Assembly (NCBI GenBank): GCA_002336245.1
Contig: DDDG01000016.1
Location: forward strand, 34,743 to 98,742
Origin: Flavobacteriales bacterium UBA1986
GTDB taxonomy: Bacteria; Bacteroidota; Bacteroidia; Flavobacteriales_G; Salibacteraceae
DNA length: 64,000 nucleotides
Direction of reading: 5' to 3'
The translations under genes and the position numbers were made by a program. The notes beneath the pieces are model-generated. The model made no database searches. It was not told where the DNA came from and saw nothing but the letters and a program-made list of their open reading frames with translations. This document shows positions 33,490 to 41,498 of this stretch, piece by piece (the first letter of the stretch is position 1; the number at the start of each line of letters is the position of its first letter).

Positions 33490-35430
33490 CTAGCTGCCAA
33501 CTTTTACTGAAGCGGCACTTCTTTTATTGTAAAGCCATAGGCCGAAGATGATTCCAATTGTCAGGAATTGGGCCAGCATACTTTCAAACGTTGGATAGAT
33601 GCCTACAAGAGTCATCCTAAAATTCCATGGCAAAGAAGAAACACCTACCAATCCACTTTCCTGCAAGGCATGAATGCCTTTTCCAGCCAGAATAACAGAT
33701 AGGACTACAATGATAGATGATGAATACAAAAAGACCTTTCTGAGGTTTACTTTTTCAAACATTCGGAGAAGGGCAAAGGATAAAGTGGCAACTATTGCCC
33801 CTGCAATCAAAACCCCCAACCAAATTCCACGATTGTCGGTGCTGGAATCAACAGAAATGGAGGAAAGAAATATAACGGACTCGAATGCTTCTCGAAATAC
33901 AACGATGAAGGAAAAAAGGGCTAAGCCCAGCATGTTGTTGCCATTCACCAATGAGGAAATGCGCACCTCCACAAATTTTCGCCATTTTCCAATCTCCGTT
34001 TTACTGTGCAGCCAAAAGCCCATAAATACTAGGACGGCAGACGCAAACAAAGTGAGTGAGCCCTCCATTAATTCTCTGGAGCTCGTATCCCACTGCATTA
34101 AAAGGTCCATGAAAAAGAACCCGCTCGCTCCTACCAGTAAAGCTAAAATCCATCCGGCATGAATCCAAATCACGGCCTTCTTGGCCTCCATAGATTTCAA
34201 GATCGCGATGATGGAAATGATGATTAGAAAGGCTTCAAGTCCCTCTCGAACCAAAATTGACGCTGAAATAAAGGTGGTAAATAGCAAGCCCTTCTCTTGC
34301 TCATCCAGAAGCTCAACTGCTGGCCCCAGTGCTATCAATGCCTCATCAACTTTCAATTGAACCACTGCAACATCTTCCTTCCTTTTAATGCTCGTTCTAA
34401 CAGCCATGAATGATTTTTCAAGATTCCCAACAATCTTTGCATCACTTGCTGCAAGTCGTTTTTCTATCGGCTCGATCCCTTCCAAATAGGCATTCAATGC
34501 ATTGGATAAAGCTGCTTCATGATCGCCTTTTTCATAGGACTCCAAACTCAGTATTAACAATTCCTTCGCCCGGCTTAAAGAGTTCATTTTGCGAACTGTC
34601 TTATAAGATCGAACACTCTTTAGAGCACTATTTTCCATGCCATACTTTTCAATGAGCTCACGGTTCGATAATGTTGAAGCATCACCCAGAGAAACAATTC
34701 CCTCCGAAGGATCTCCAACTTCCAATTCTTCGGAATATGGCAGTGACAGGAGATAAAAAGAAAGGGCCCAAACTTCTTTTTCACTCAGTTGCGTAAAAGG
34801 CATCATGGAAGTTCCTGGAATTCCCAATTGAATGGTATTGTAGGCCTGAAAGGGGGCGATGTTGTTGTGTAATTCGGGCTTAATGAAATTCGAGGGGCTT
34901 GGTTCTAAACCAACGGAAGCAGGACCGTCGCCCATGCCTTTCTCACCATGACAAGCAGAGCAATTTGATGAGTACAATTCACTGCCCAATCTTAAGTCGG
35001 GCCAATCGCTTGGACTATCTTTCACCAATTTGAGAGCAAGGATTGAACCCTTGATTGATCGGCAAATCTCACCTATGTTTTCACGATCTGCCATTCCATC
35101 GATGGAGTCTTTCAAAGCCATGAACTGGCCAGATAAGTCTTCCGAATTGTTGAAAGATGTGTCGCTAAGAATAACTTGGAAATTGTCGTAGGCCAATTGC
35201 GAGAATTCCTTCATTTCTAGGAATTCGAATTCATTGATGACCTCACCACTGTCTACCGCATTTACATAATCACGCTGAATGTAATCAAGCATGTTTATGA
35301 TAATCTGACTGCTCGACTTCTTATCCGAAGCCAACACAGAAATGCTCACAGACAGCGCTAAAATGATGCTGAGCGCTTGACGCCAAAAACTAAAAAATGT
35401 GTTCCTCAATGCAAACATGCTATTCACCAA
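33490..35430 (-). CDS. Cytochrome c-FTR1 iron permease fusion
   Basis: The 646-residue protein has a signal sequence (about residues 17-34), a periplasmic segment with a cytochrome c domain (~145-230; heme motif CSACH at ~157, distal Met in TSMMPF), a helical linker, then a seven-helix FTR1-type permease (about 370-640). Both REXXE iron motifs are present: REGLE (~393) and REAFE (~512). Such fusions are thought to oxidise Fe(II) and pass Fe(III) inward through the same protein. The start may be M1 or M5. No Fur box was recognised. It ends downstream of RidA, convergent. Confidence 0.9.
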   Translation of the reverse strand: MVNSMFALRNTFFSFWRQALSIILALSVSISVLASDKKSSSQIIINMLDYIQRDYVNAVDSGEVINEFEFLEMKEFSQLAYDNFQVILSDTSFNNSEDLSGQFMALKDSIDGMADRENIGEICRSIKGSILALKLVKDSPSDWPDLRLGSELYSSNCSACHGEKGMGDGPASVGLEPSPSNFIKPELHNNIAPFQAYNTIQLGIPGTSMMPFTQLSEKEVWALSFYLLSLPYSEELEVGDPSEGIVSLGDASTLSNRELIEKYGMENSALKSVRSYKTVRKMNSLSRAKELLILSLESYEKGDHEAALSNALNAYLEGIEPIEKRLAASDAKIVGNLEKSFMAVRTSIKRKEDVAVVQLKVDEALIALGPAVELLDEQEKGLLFTTFISASILVREGLEAFLIIISIIAILKSMEAKKAVIWIHAGWILALLVGASGFFFMDLLMQWDTSSRELMEGSLTLFASAVLVFMGFWLHSKTEIGKWRKFVEVRISSLVNGNNMLGLALFSFIVVFREAFESVIFLSSISVDSSTDNRGIWLGVLIAGAIVATLSFALLRMFEKVNLRKVFLYSSSIIVVLSVILAGKGIHALQESGLVGVSSLPWNFRMTLVGIYPTFESMLAQFLTIGIIFGLWLYNKRSAASVKVGS

Positions 35431-35700
35431 TTTTAATCTGAAGTGATGGTGATGTACATAGTAAACGAATCAGCAAGGTTACACAAGATTCGCCGAAATA
35501 GTTCCTAAACCCAATACCCAGAATCGGGTATCTTACTACTCTATTTAGGGTAGTCCGGAAGCCCATCTTCAGCCAGTCCTTCAAAAACAATCTGAAATTT
35601 AGTTCAGCAAATAGTCCTGCACTTCCCTCAAGGTTAGTATTGAGTTGAAGGGTGTTGCTGTGGTTGAGTGACAAGTGACAAGTTGTTGGTTGGTTCTAAA
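35431..35700. other. Intergenic gap with a short tandem repeat
   Basis: No convincing gene in 270 bases; a possible frame at 35420-35674 lacks any family-like sequence. Two copies of GTGACAA (35668-35681) lie just beyond the end of the four-helix-bundle gene. Confidence 0.5.
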
Positions 35701-36066
35701 CTATTCTTTTCCTTTTTTCTTTTGGTTTCTTTCCGTATTCAAGATGATGCTTGACAGAATCTTTCGAATGCTCTCAATCTCCTCCATGAGGTATTCTGCA
35801 TTGGGTAGATGAGGTGAACGATTGCATAAGGTAATCCAGTACTTGACTTCATTGGCCTCTTTTCGGGCAATTTTGAGTTTGTGCAGAAAATCGGCAGTAC
35901 TGGATCCATATTGAGCTTCATGAATATTTGCGCCGATTGAAGTCCCACTCCGAATGAATTGATTTTTAATCTCTAATTGACCCGATTTTCTAAGCTTGTC
36001 GCTCATCTTAATAGCTTGTAAGGCAAATTCAATGGACCTTTCTAGAATTGGGTTCTTATCGTTCAT
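35701..36066 (-). CDS. Four-helix-bundle protein (23S rRNA-intervening-sequence family)
   Basis: The 121-residue protein belongs to the S23/IVP family that was first found inside 23S rRNA intervening sequences but in Bacteroidota is usually a free-standing gene. The hallmark order is RSIEFALQAIKMSDKLRKSGQ, then RSGTSIGANIHEA and the helix DFLHKLKIARKEANEVKYWI. Its function is unknown; related proteins form a pentamer. It is a lone gene flanked by short tandem repeats (GTGACAA downstream, TGTAAC units upstream), a typical setting for these apparently mobile small genes. Confidence 0.9.
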   Translation of the reverse strand: MNDKNPILERSIEFALQAIKMSDKLRKSGQLEIKNQFIRSGTSIGANIHEAQYGSSTADFLHKLKIARKEANEVKYWITLCNRSPHLPNAEYLMEEIESIRKILSSIILNTERNQKKKGKE

Positions 36067-36153
36067 CCTTCAAAAGAAGAAACAGAAAGTTCAAAATGGC
36101 GAATGACCTTAGTTGCATATGAAGAATGCTAAAGGGAGGAGTACACCTGAATC

Positions 36154-36188
36154 CCGTAACCTGTAACTCGTAACCTGTAACCTGTAAC
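36154..36188. repeat. Tandem heptamer repeat, five units
   Basis: Five 7-base units of the form N(T/C)GTAAC in a row, alternating TGTAAC and CGTAAC. It is about 88 bases upstream of the four-helix-bundle start and just before ileS. Too short and spacer-free to be a CRISPR. Confidence 0.85.
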
Positions 36189-36242
36189 TACTCCCACAGT
36201 TCACAACTATCAATCTAACTCCCAGCGAGAGAGTAGAAATTC

Positions 36243-36250
36243 TATTTTTG
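36243..36250 (+). promoter_or_regulatory. -7 promoter box of the ileS operon
   Basis: TATTTTTG matches TAnnTTTG, 19 bases before the ATG at 36270. No clear -33 TTG at the usual spacing. Confidence 0.5.
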
Positions 36251-36269
36251 CGCACCTCTTATACAAGAC

Positions 36270-39200
36270 ATGAAATTCACCGAATACAAACAACTCGACC
36301 TTCCCCAAATAGGGAAAGACATGCTCGAAACTTGGAGCACCGAAAAAACCTTTGAAAAAAGTGTGGAAGAGCGAGAAGGTGCCAAGCCTTTTGTGTTCTA
36401 CGAAGGCCCGCCTTCAGCGAATGGATTGCCAGGTATTCACCACGTGATGGCGCGTACCTTGAAGGATCTCTTCTGCCGCTTTCAGACACAAAAAGGGAGA
36501 CAGGTAAAAAGAAAAGCAGGTTGGGATACGCATGGTTTGCCCGTTGAATTGAGCGTTGAGAAAGAACTCGGAATTACCAAGGTCGACATAGGAACGAAAA
36601 TCTCTGTTGAAGAATACAACCAGAAATGTCGCGAAGCCGTAATGCGCTATACCGACATCTGGAACGACCTCACGGAGAAAATGGGTTACTGGGTCGACAT
36701 GGAAAACCCATACGTGACCTACGAATCCAAGTACATGGAATCGGTGTGGCACATCCTCAAAAGCCTACACGAGAAAAATTTGATCTACAAGGGCTATACG
36801 ATTCAGCCATACTCACCTGCTGCAGGAACAGGCCTCAGTTCACATGAGTTGAACCTTCCAGGAACCTACCGGAATGTGAAGGACACTTCTGCGATTGCTC
36901 AATTCGCATTGACCGCTGAAGCAAGGGGGAAATTTCAGGCCAGCTCAGGAGTTCAGTTACATGAGAGCGCTGCCTTCATTGCCTGGACAACCACCCCGTG
37001 GACGCTTCCATCGAACACCGCCTTGGCGGTAGGAAACAAGATCGACTACCTCTTAATTGAATCGTACAACCGCTACACTTTCAAGAAAATTCAGGTATTC
37101 ATCGCCAAAGATTTGGCTTCGAAATACTTCAAGCCGGAGCATGCGGATCTCGACTTCGATGCCTACGAAGCGGGAGCTAAAGCCATTCCGTTTCGAGAAC
37201 TTTGGAGTGGAAAAGGAAGCGTTTTACTCGGTTTGAATTACGAACAACTGCTCCCTTACGTGCTTCCGATGGATGCGCCTGAGAAAGCCTTTCGGGTAAT
37301 TGCTGGTGATTTTGTAACCACCGAAGACGGAACTGGAATCGTGCACCTCGCACCCACCTTTGGAGCCGACGATATGCGCGTTGCTCAACAAAACGGAATT
37401 CCTCCGATGTTGGTAGCCGACGCAGAAGGAAACCCTGTTCCGCTCGTAGACCTTGAAGGAAAGTTCGTAGAGCAAATGGGCGAATTCGCTGGTCGATACG
37501 TGAAGAACGAATATTACGCGGCAGGTGAAGCTCCCGACCGTTCCGTCGACATCGACATCTCCATCAAACTCAAGGAAGAGAACAAAGCTTTCTTGGTAGA
37601 AAAATACGAGCACTCCTATCCACATTGTTGGAGAACAGACAAGCCCGTTTTGTATTACCCACTCGATTCTTGGTTCGTGAAAGCAACTGCAGGTCGCGAG
37701 CGCATGGTGGAATTGAACAAGACCATCAACTGGAAACCAGCTTCAACTGGAACAGGACGATTTGGAAATTGGTTGGAGAATCTGAACGATTGGAACTTAA
37801 GTCGTTCGCGCTATTGGGGAATTCCCTTGCCAATTTGGACGAGCGAAGAAGGAACGGCCCTTAAATTCATCGGTTCTGTTGAGGAATTAAAATCCGAGTG
37901 TCAAAAAGCGGTCGACGCCGGTGTGATGGATAAAAATCCTCTAGCTCATTTTGAAGTTGGAAATATGTCCGACGAAAACTACCAAGGCATCGATCTTCAC
38001 CGCCACATTGTGGATGAAATTCGATTGGTAGGTGAAAATGGAGAAGTCTTAACGCGCGAATCTGACCTCATCGATGTTTGGTTCGATTCAGGCTCTATGC
38101 CTTACGCCCAATGGCACTATCCTTTCGAAAACAAAGAGGCTTTTGAGGAAAGTTTCCCAGCCGACTACATCGCCGAAGGAGTAGATCAAACGCGTGGATG
38201 GTTCTATACACTTCACGCCATCGCGAGCTTAACTCAAGATTCTGTAGCCTACAAAAACGTGGTTTCGAATGGCTTGGTTCTAGACAAAAACGGACAGAAA
38301 ATGTCCAAACGTTTGGGCAATGCCGTGGATCCCTTTACCACCATCGAAACATATGGCCCAGATGCCACACGCTGGTATTTGATGACCAATGCCCAGCCTT
38401 GGGAGAACCTAAAATTCGACTTGGAGGGCATCGTTGAAGTTCAACGTAAATTCTTCCGGGCCCTACACAACACTTACGCCTTCTTCGCTTTGTATGCAAA
38501 TGTGGATGGCTTCAAGTATTCTGAAGAGAGCATCGACCTAAAAGACCGAGCTGAGATTGACCGCTGGGTTATTTCGAAGCTGAACTCGTTGATCCGAAAT
38601 GTTGATCAAGCACTGAGCGAATACGAACCAACGAAGGCTGGTCGCTTCATTCAAGATTTTGTGGTGAACGACCTCAGCAATTGGTACGTACGACTTTGTC
38701 GCAAAAGATTTTGGCGTGGTGATTACGGTCCGGATAAGATTGCTGCCTACCAAACGCTCTACGAATGTCTGTTCGCAGTTTCAAAACTGGCAGCACCAAT
38801 CGCTCCATTTTACAGCGACCGCCTATACCGCGATTTGAATACGGTTGTTGAAACCGACCAAGCCATATCCGTTCATTTGGCACTTTTTCCGGAAGTAAAC
38901 AAGGCTCACATCGATCTTGATCTAGAAGTCCGGATGGACCTTGCTCAACGATTCAGTTCGATGGTTCTCGGTTTGCGGAAAAAGCAAAACATTCGCGTTC
39001 GTCAGCCATTGCAGAAGATCATGATTCCGGTGTTGTCATCGGAGATGCAAACGCGCTTGGAACAAGTGGAAGACTTGATTTTGAATGAAATCAATGTGAA
39101 GGAGTTGCAGTATTTGGGTGAGGACTCCGACGTTCTCGTAAAACAAATCAAGCCCAACTTTAAAGCGTTGGGACCAAAGTATGGCCAGTATATGAAACAA

Positions 39201-39668
39201 ATTGCGGCGGCCATTTCCAAGCTCGAGTCTTCCGACATCTTGATCTTCGAACGAACGGGAAACTTTACGATTGAAGTTGATGGAAAAGAGTTCGACTTGA
39301 GCTTAGAAGAAGTTGAAATTTCCTCTCAAGATATTCCTGGATGGTTGGTGACGAATGATGCCGAATTAACTGTCGCTTTGGACATAGAGATCAGTGAAGA
39401 ATTGCACGGTGAAGGCCTTGCTCGAGAATTGGTCAACCGTATCCAAAACCTTAGGAAAGACAAGGGTTTCGAGGTTACAGACCGCATCAAAATACAGGTC
39501 GAAAGCGGTGATTTTCTACTGCAATCCATCGAAAGGAATTTGGGTTATATTTGCGCCGAAACCTTAGCAGACTCGGTAGATTCAGCCGATTTGAACCACA
39601 CTTCGAAAGGACTTTCTGTAGAACTAGAAGAGGGCGTTGAAGCTCAAATTGAAATAGAAAAGGTTTAA
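36270..39668 (+). CDS. ileS: Isoleucyl-tRNA synthetase
   Basis: Class I aminoacyl-tRNA synthetase that charges tRNA-Ile and edits mischarged valine. At 1132 residues it is the long form common in Bacteroidota and eukaryotes. The HIGH motif is GIHH in PPSANGLPGIHH (residues ~47-58), the editing domain block WTTTPWTLPSN is intact, and the KMSKS loop is KMSKR in DKNGQKMSKRLGN. It starts an apparent operon with a DksA/TraR gene 19 bases downstream. Confidence 0.98.
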   Translation: MKFTEYKQLDLPQIGKDMLETWSTEKTFEKSVEEREGAKPFVFYEGPPSANGLPGIHHVMARTLKDLFCRFQTQKGRQVKRKAGWDTHGLPVELSVEKELGITKVDIGTKISVEEYNQKCREAVMRYTDIWNDLTEKMGYWVDMENPYVTYESKYMESVWHILKSLHEKNLIYKGYTIQPYSPAAGTGLSSHELNLPGTYRNVKDTSAIAQFALTAEARGKFQASSGVQLHESAAFIAWTTTPWTLPSNTALAVGNKIDYLLIESYNRYTFKKIQVFIAKDLASKYFKPEHADLDFDAYEAGAKAIPFRELWSGKGSVLLGLNYEQLLPYVLPMDAPEKAFRVIAGDFVTTEDGTGIVHLAPTFGADDMRVAQQNGIPPMLVADAEGNPVPLVDLEGKFVEQMGEFAGRYVKNEYYAAGEAPDRSVDIDISIKLKEENKAFLVEKYEHSYPHCWRTDKPVLYYPLDSWFVKATAGRERMVELNKTINWKPASTGTGRFGNWLENLNDWNLSRSRYWGIPLPIWTSEEGTALKFIGSVEELKSECQKAVDAGVMDKNPLAHFEVGNMSDENYQGIDLHRHIVDEIRLVGENGEVLTRESDLIDVWFDSGSMPYAQWHYPFENKEAFEESFPADYIAEGVDQTRGWFYTLHAIASLTQDSVAYKNVVSNGLVLDKNGQKMSKRLGNAVDPFTTIETYGPDATRWYLMTNAQPWENLKFDLEGIVEVQRKFFRALHNTYAFFALYANVDGFKYSEESIDLKDRAEIDRWVISKLNSLIRNVDQALSEYEPTKAGRFIQDFVVNDLSNWYVRLCRKRFWRGDYGPDKIAAYQTLYECLFAVSKLAAPIAPFYSDRLYRDLNTVVETDQAISVHLALFPEVNKAHIDLDLEVRMDLAQRFSSMVLGLRKKQNIRVRQPLQKIMIPVLSSEMQTRLEQVEDLILNEINVKELQYLGEDSDVLVKQIKPNFKALGPKYGQYMKQIAAAISKLESSDILIFERTGNFTIEVDGKEFDLSLEEVEISSQDIPGWLVTNDAELTVALDIEISEELHGEGLARELVNRIQNLRKDKGFEVTDRIKIQVESGDFLLQSIERNLGYICAETLADSVDSADLNHTSKGLSVELEEGVEAQIEIEKV

Positions 39669-39687
39669 AGAATTAAGGCCAAACAAG

Positions 39688-40068
39688 ATGGCAGACGAAA
39701 AGACGAGATTTACAGACGCAGAGCTCAAGGAATTTAAAGAGATTATTCTCGGAAAACTTGAAGATGCGAAGAACGATTACGATTTGCTTAAGAGCAGCAT
39801 GTCGGGCTCAGACGATCATGGCACCAACGACACTTCACCAACCTTTAAGTTGATGGAAGATGGTTCGGATGTTTTGAGTCGGGAAGAAACAGCTCAACTG
39901 GCCGTACGTCAGCAGAAGTTCATCAAGCACTTAGAGGATGCGCTCATCCGCATTGCGAATAAGTCCTATGGGATTTGTCGGGTAACCGGCAAGCTAATTT
40001 CAAAGGAGCGACTGATGATCGTCCCTCATGCAACGCTGAGCATCGAAGCGAAAAGACAACAAATGTAA
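39688..40068 (+). CDS. DksA/TraR-type zinc-finger family protein, degenerate finger
   Basis: The 126-residue protein has the coiled-coil then C4-finger layout of DksA/TraR regulators that bind the RNA polymerase secondary channel with ppGpp. Residues 1-75 are the helical hairpin. The finger region is YGICRVTGKLISKERLMIVPHATLSIEAK, with one cysteine and conserved Ile/Val where DksA has Cys; this form is usual in Bacteroidota, which have the zinc-binding cysteines largely replaced. It follows ileS by 19 bases and is closed by a hairpin terminator. Confidence 0.88.
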   Translation: MADEKTRFTDAELKEFKEIILGKLEDAKNDYDLLKSSMSGSDDHGTNDTSPTFKLMEDGSDVLSREETAQLAVRQQKFIKHLEDALIRIANKSYGICRVTGKLISKERLMIVPHATLSIEAKRQQM

Positions 40069-40072
40069 AGAG

Positions 40073-40093
40073 AGGGCTTCGGGCCCTTTTTTT
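40073..40093 (+). terminator. Rho-independent terminator between dksA-like gene and lspA
   Basis: AGGGC (40073-40077), loop TTCGG, GCCCT (40083-40087), then T7. The T-run ends 3 bases before the lspA start codon, so lspA is either read through or has a promoter inside the preceding gene. Confidence 0.85.
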
Positions 40094-40096
40094 GAT

Positions 40097-40756
40097 ATGA
40101 AGCGTGCACTGCTCATCATATTGTCTGTTTTAGTTGCCGACCAAGGGCTTAAGATATGGGTGAAAACTCATATGTACTTAGGCCAAGAAATCCGCTTCTT
40201 CGATTGGTTCATTATTCATTTCACCGAGAACAATGGAATGGCTTTCGGAATGGAGTTCGCTGGCGAATACGGCAAACTTTTCCTGAGCGTCTTTAGAATT
40301 TTCGCGGTACTTGGGCTCGCGTACTTTATGTATCGCATGCACAAACAAGGCTCTCCTAAAGGACTCGTTTGGAGTCTTGCTCTCATTCTTGCCGGGGCAC
40401 TAGGCAACATTCTCGACTCCGCTTTTTACGGCCTCGTTTTCAACGACAGCTATCACCAGATTTCTAGCCTCTTTCCCGCCGAAGGTGGCTATGCTCCCTT
40501 CCTATACGGACGTGTGGTAGACATGCTCTACTTCCCCTTGATCAGTGGCTTTTTTCCCGACTGGTTTCCAGTTTGGGGAGGTGAGTACTTTCTATTTTTC
40601 CGTCCTGTATTTAATATAGCCGACAGCGCAATCAGTTTTGGTGTTGGCTTCATTGCCATCTTCCAACGCAGTTTTTTCGCCGACCCGAAAAAAGTAGAGG
40701 CAGAAAAAGAGGAGGCGGACTCTGAAGTCAAAGCCACTGACTCGAACGAATCTTAG
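40097..40756 (+). CDS. lspA: Lipoprotein signal peptidase II
   Basis: Inner-membrane aspartyl protease that removes the signal peptide from prolipoproteins after lipidation. The 219-residue protein has four membrane helices, and the two catalytic aspartates are in GNILDSAFYG and NIADSAISFG; NGMAFGMEF is the conserved loop. Bacteroidota LspA is longer than the E. coli form, with an extra periplasmic loop (about 120-150), and a charged tail at the end. It is next to the many lipoproteins in this window only by general function. Confidence 0.95.
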   Translation: MKRALLIILSVLVADQGLKIWVKTHMYLGQEIRFFDWFIIHFTENNGMAFGMEFAGEYGKLFLSVFRIFAVLGLAYFMYRMHKQGSPKGLVWSLALILAGALGNILDSAFYGLVFNDSYHQISSLFPAEGGYAPFLYGRVVDMLYFPLISGFFPDWFPVWGGEYFLFFRPVFNIADSAISFGVGFIAIFQRSFFADPKKVEAEKEEADSEVKATDSNES

Positions 40757-40766
40757 ATCGCTCGAT

Positions 40767-41468
40767 TTGAGTAGCTACAGCGAAATAAGCATTGTAATTC
40801 CAGCCTTCAACGAAGGCATTAACATTGCCAAAGCAATTGAAGCCATTCGAACCTTCGAAGCTGCTCACGAGCCCTTCAAAGAAATCATCGTCGTAAACGA
40901 CGGTTCGAAAGATCACACCAAATCCATTGTTCTGGAATGCGAAGGTGTCTTGCTTCTCGACAAGCAGCAGAATGAAGGAAAAGGTGCCGCGGTGCGCGAC
41001 GGAATGCTCCGAGCCAAAGGCGATTGGGTATTGTTTCTAGATGCAGACATGTCGACGCCAATCGAAGAAATCGATAAGTTGATCCCGCAAACAGAGGAGC
41101 ACGACATCATCATCGGTTCACGCAACTTACCCGATTCTTACAAGGTTTCCGACCAACCGCTTTATCGTCGTTGGATGGGAAAGAGTTTCGCCTATTTGGT
41201 CCGTTGGATTTCTGGTTTGAGTTTTCGAGATACCCAATGTGGTTTCAAAATGATGAATCGCAAAAGCCTTGAGTCCATTTTTCCAGAGATGAAAGTGTTG
41301 GGTTGGGCCTTCGACGTTGAGATTCTCCTACTTGCTCAGAAGAAAGATTTCGCAGTTGCAGAGGTTCCAATAGTATGGATTGACCGCACTTTCAGCTCTA
41401 AAGTCCAACCGATTAAAACAAGCTGGGAAATGCTCCTCGACCTCATTAAAATGAGAATGCGTTCTTAG
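40767..41468 (+). CDS. Family 2 glycosyltransferase (dolichyl-phosphate-glucose/mannose synthase-like)
   Basis: The 233-residue cytoplasmic GT-A enzyme starts with TTG at 40767 (SSYSEISIVIPAFNEG). The blocks are IVVNDGSKDHT, NEGKGAAVRDGML, LFLDADMSTP (the DxD metal site) and the GT2 DPG-synthase block RDTQCGFKMMNRK. No C-terminal membrane helix is present. It likely loads a polyprenyl phosphate with a hexose, which the membrane GT-C protein made from the next gene could use. Ten bases separate it from lspA. Confidence 0.88.
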   Translation: MSSYSEISIVIPAFNEGINIAKAIEAIRTFEAAHEPFKEIIVVNDGSKDHTKSIVLECEGVLLLDKQQNEGKGAAVRDGMLRAKGDWVLFLDADMSTPIEEIDKLIPQTEEHDIIIGSRNLPDSYKVSDQPLYRRWMGKSFAYLVRWISGLSFRDTQCGFKMMNRKSLESIFPEMKVLGWAFDVEILLLAQKKDFAVAEVPIVWIDRTFSSKVQPIKTSWEMLLDLIKMRMRS

Positions 41469-41498
41469 TCAATATTCTTCGTCTGTTTTCGTTCTTTT

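Noticed and set aside
35420..35674. 84-residue minus-strand frame between the FTR1 fusion gene and the four-helix-bundle gene
   Set aside because: It overlaps the FTR1 start, has no family-like sequence, signal or promoter, and its composition is that of intergenic DNA.
36154..36188. Possible CRISPR array
   Set aside because: The units are 7 bases with no spacers; a CRISPR needs 20-40-base repeats separated by unique spacers, and no cas gene is present.
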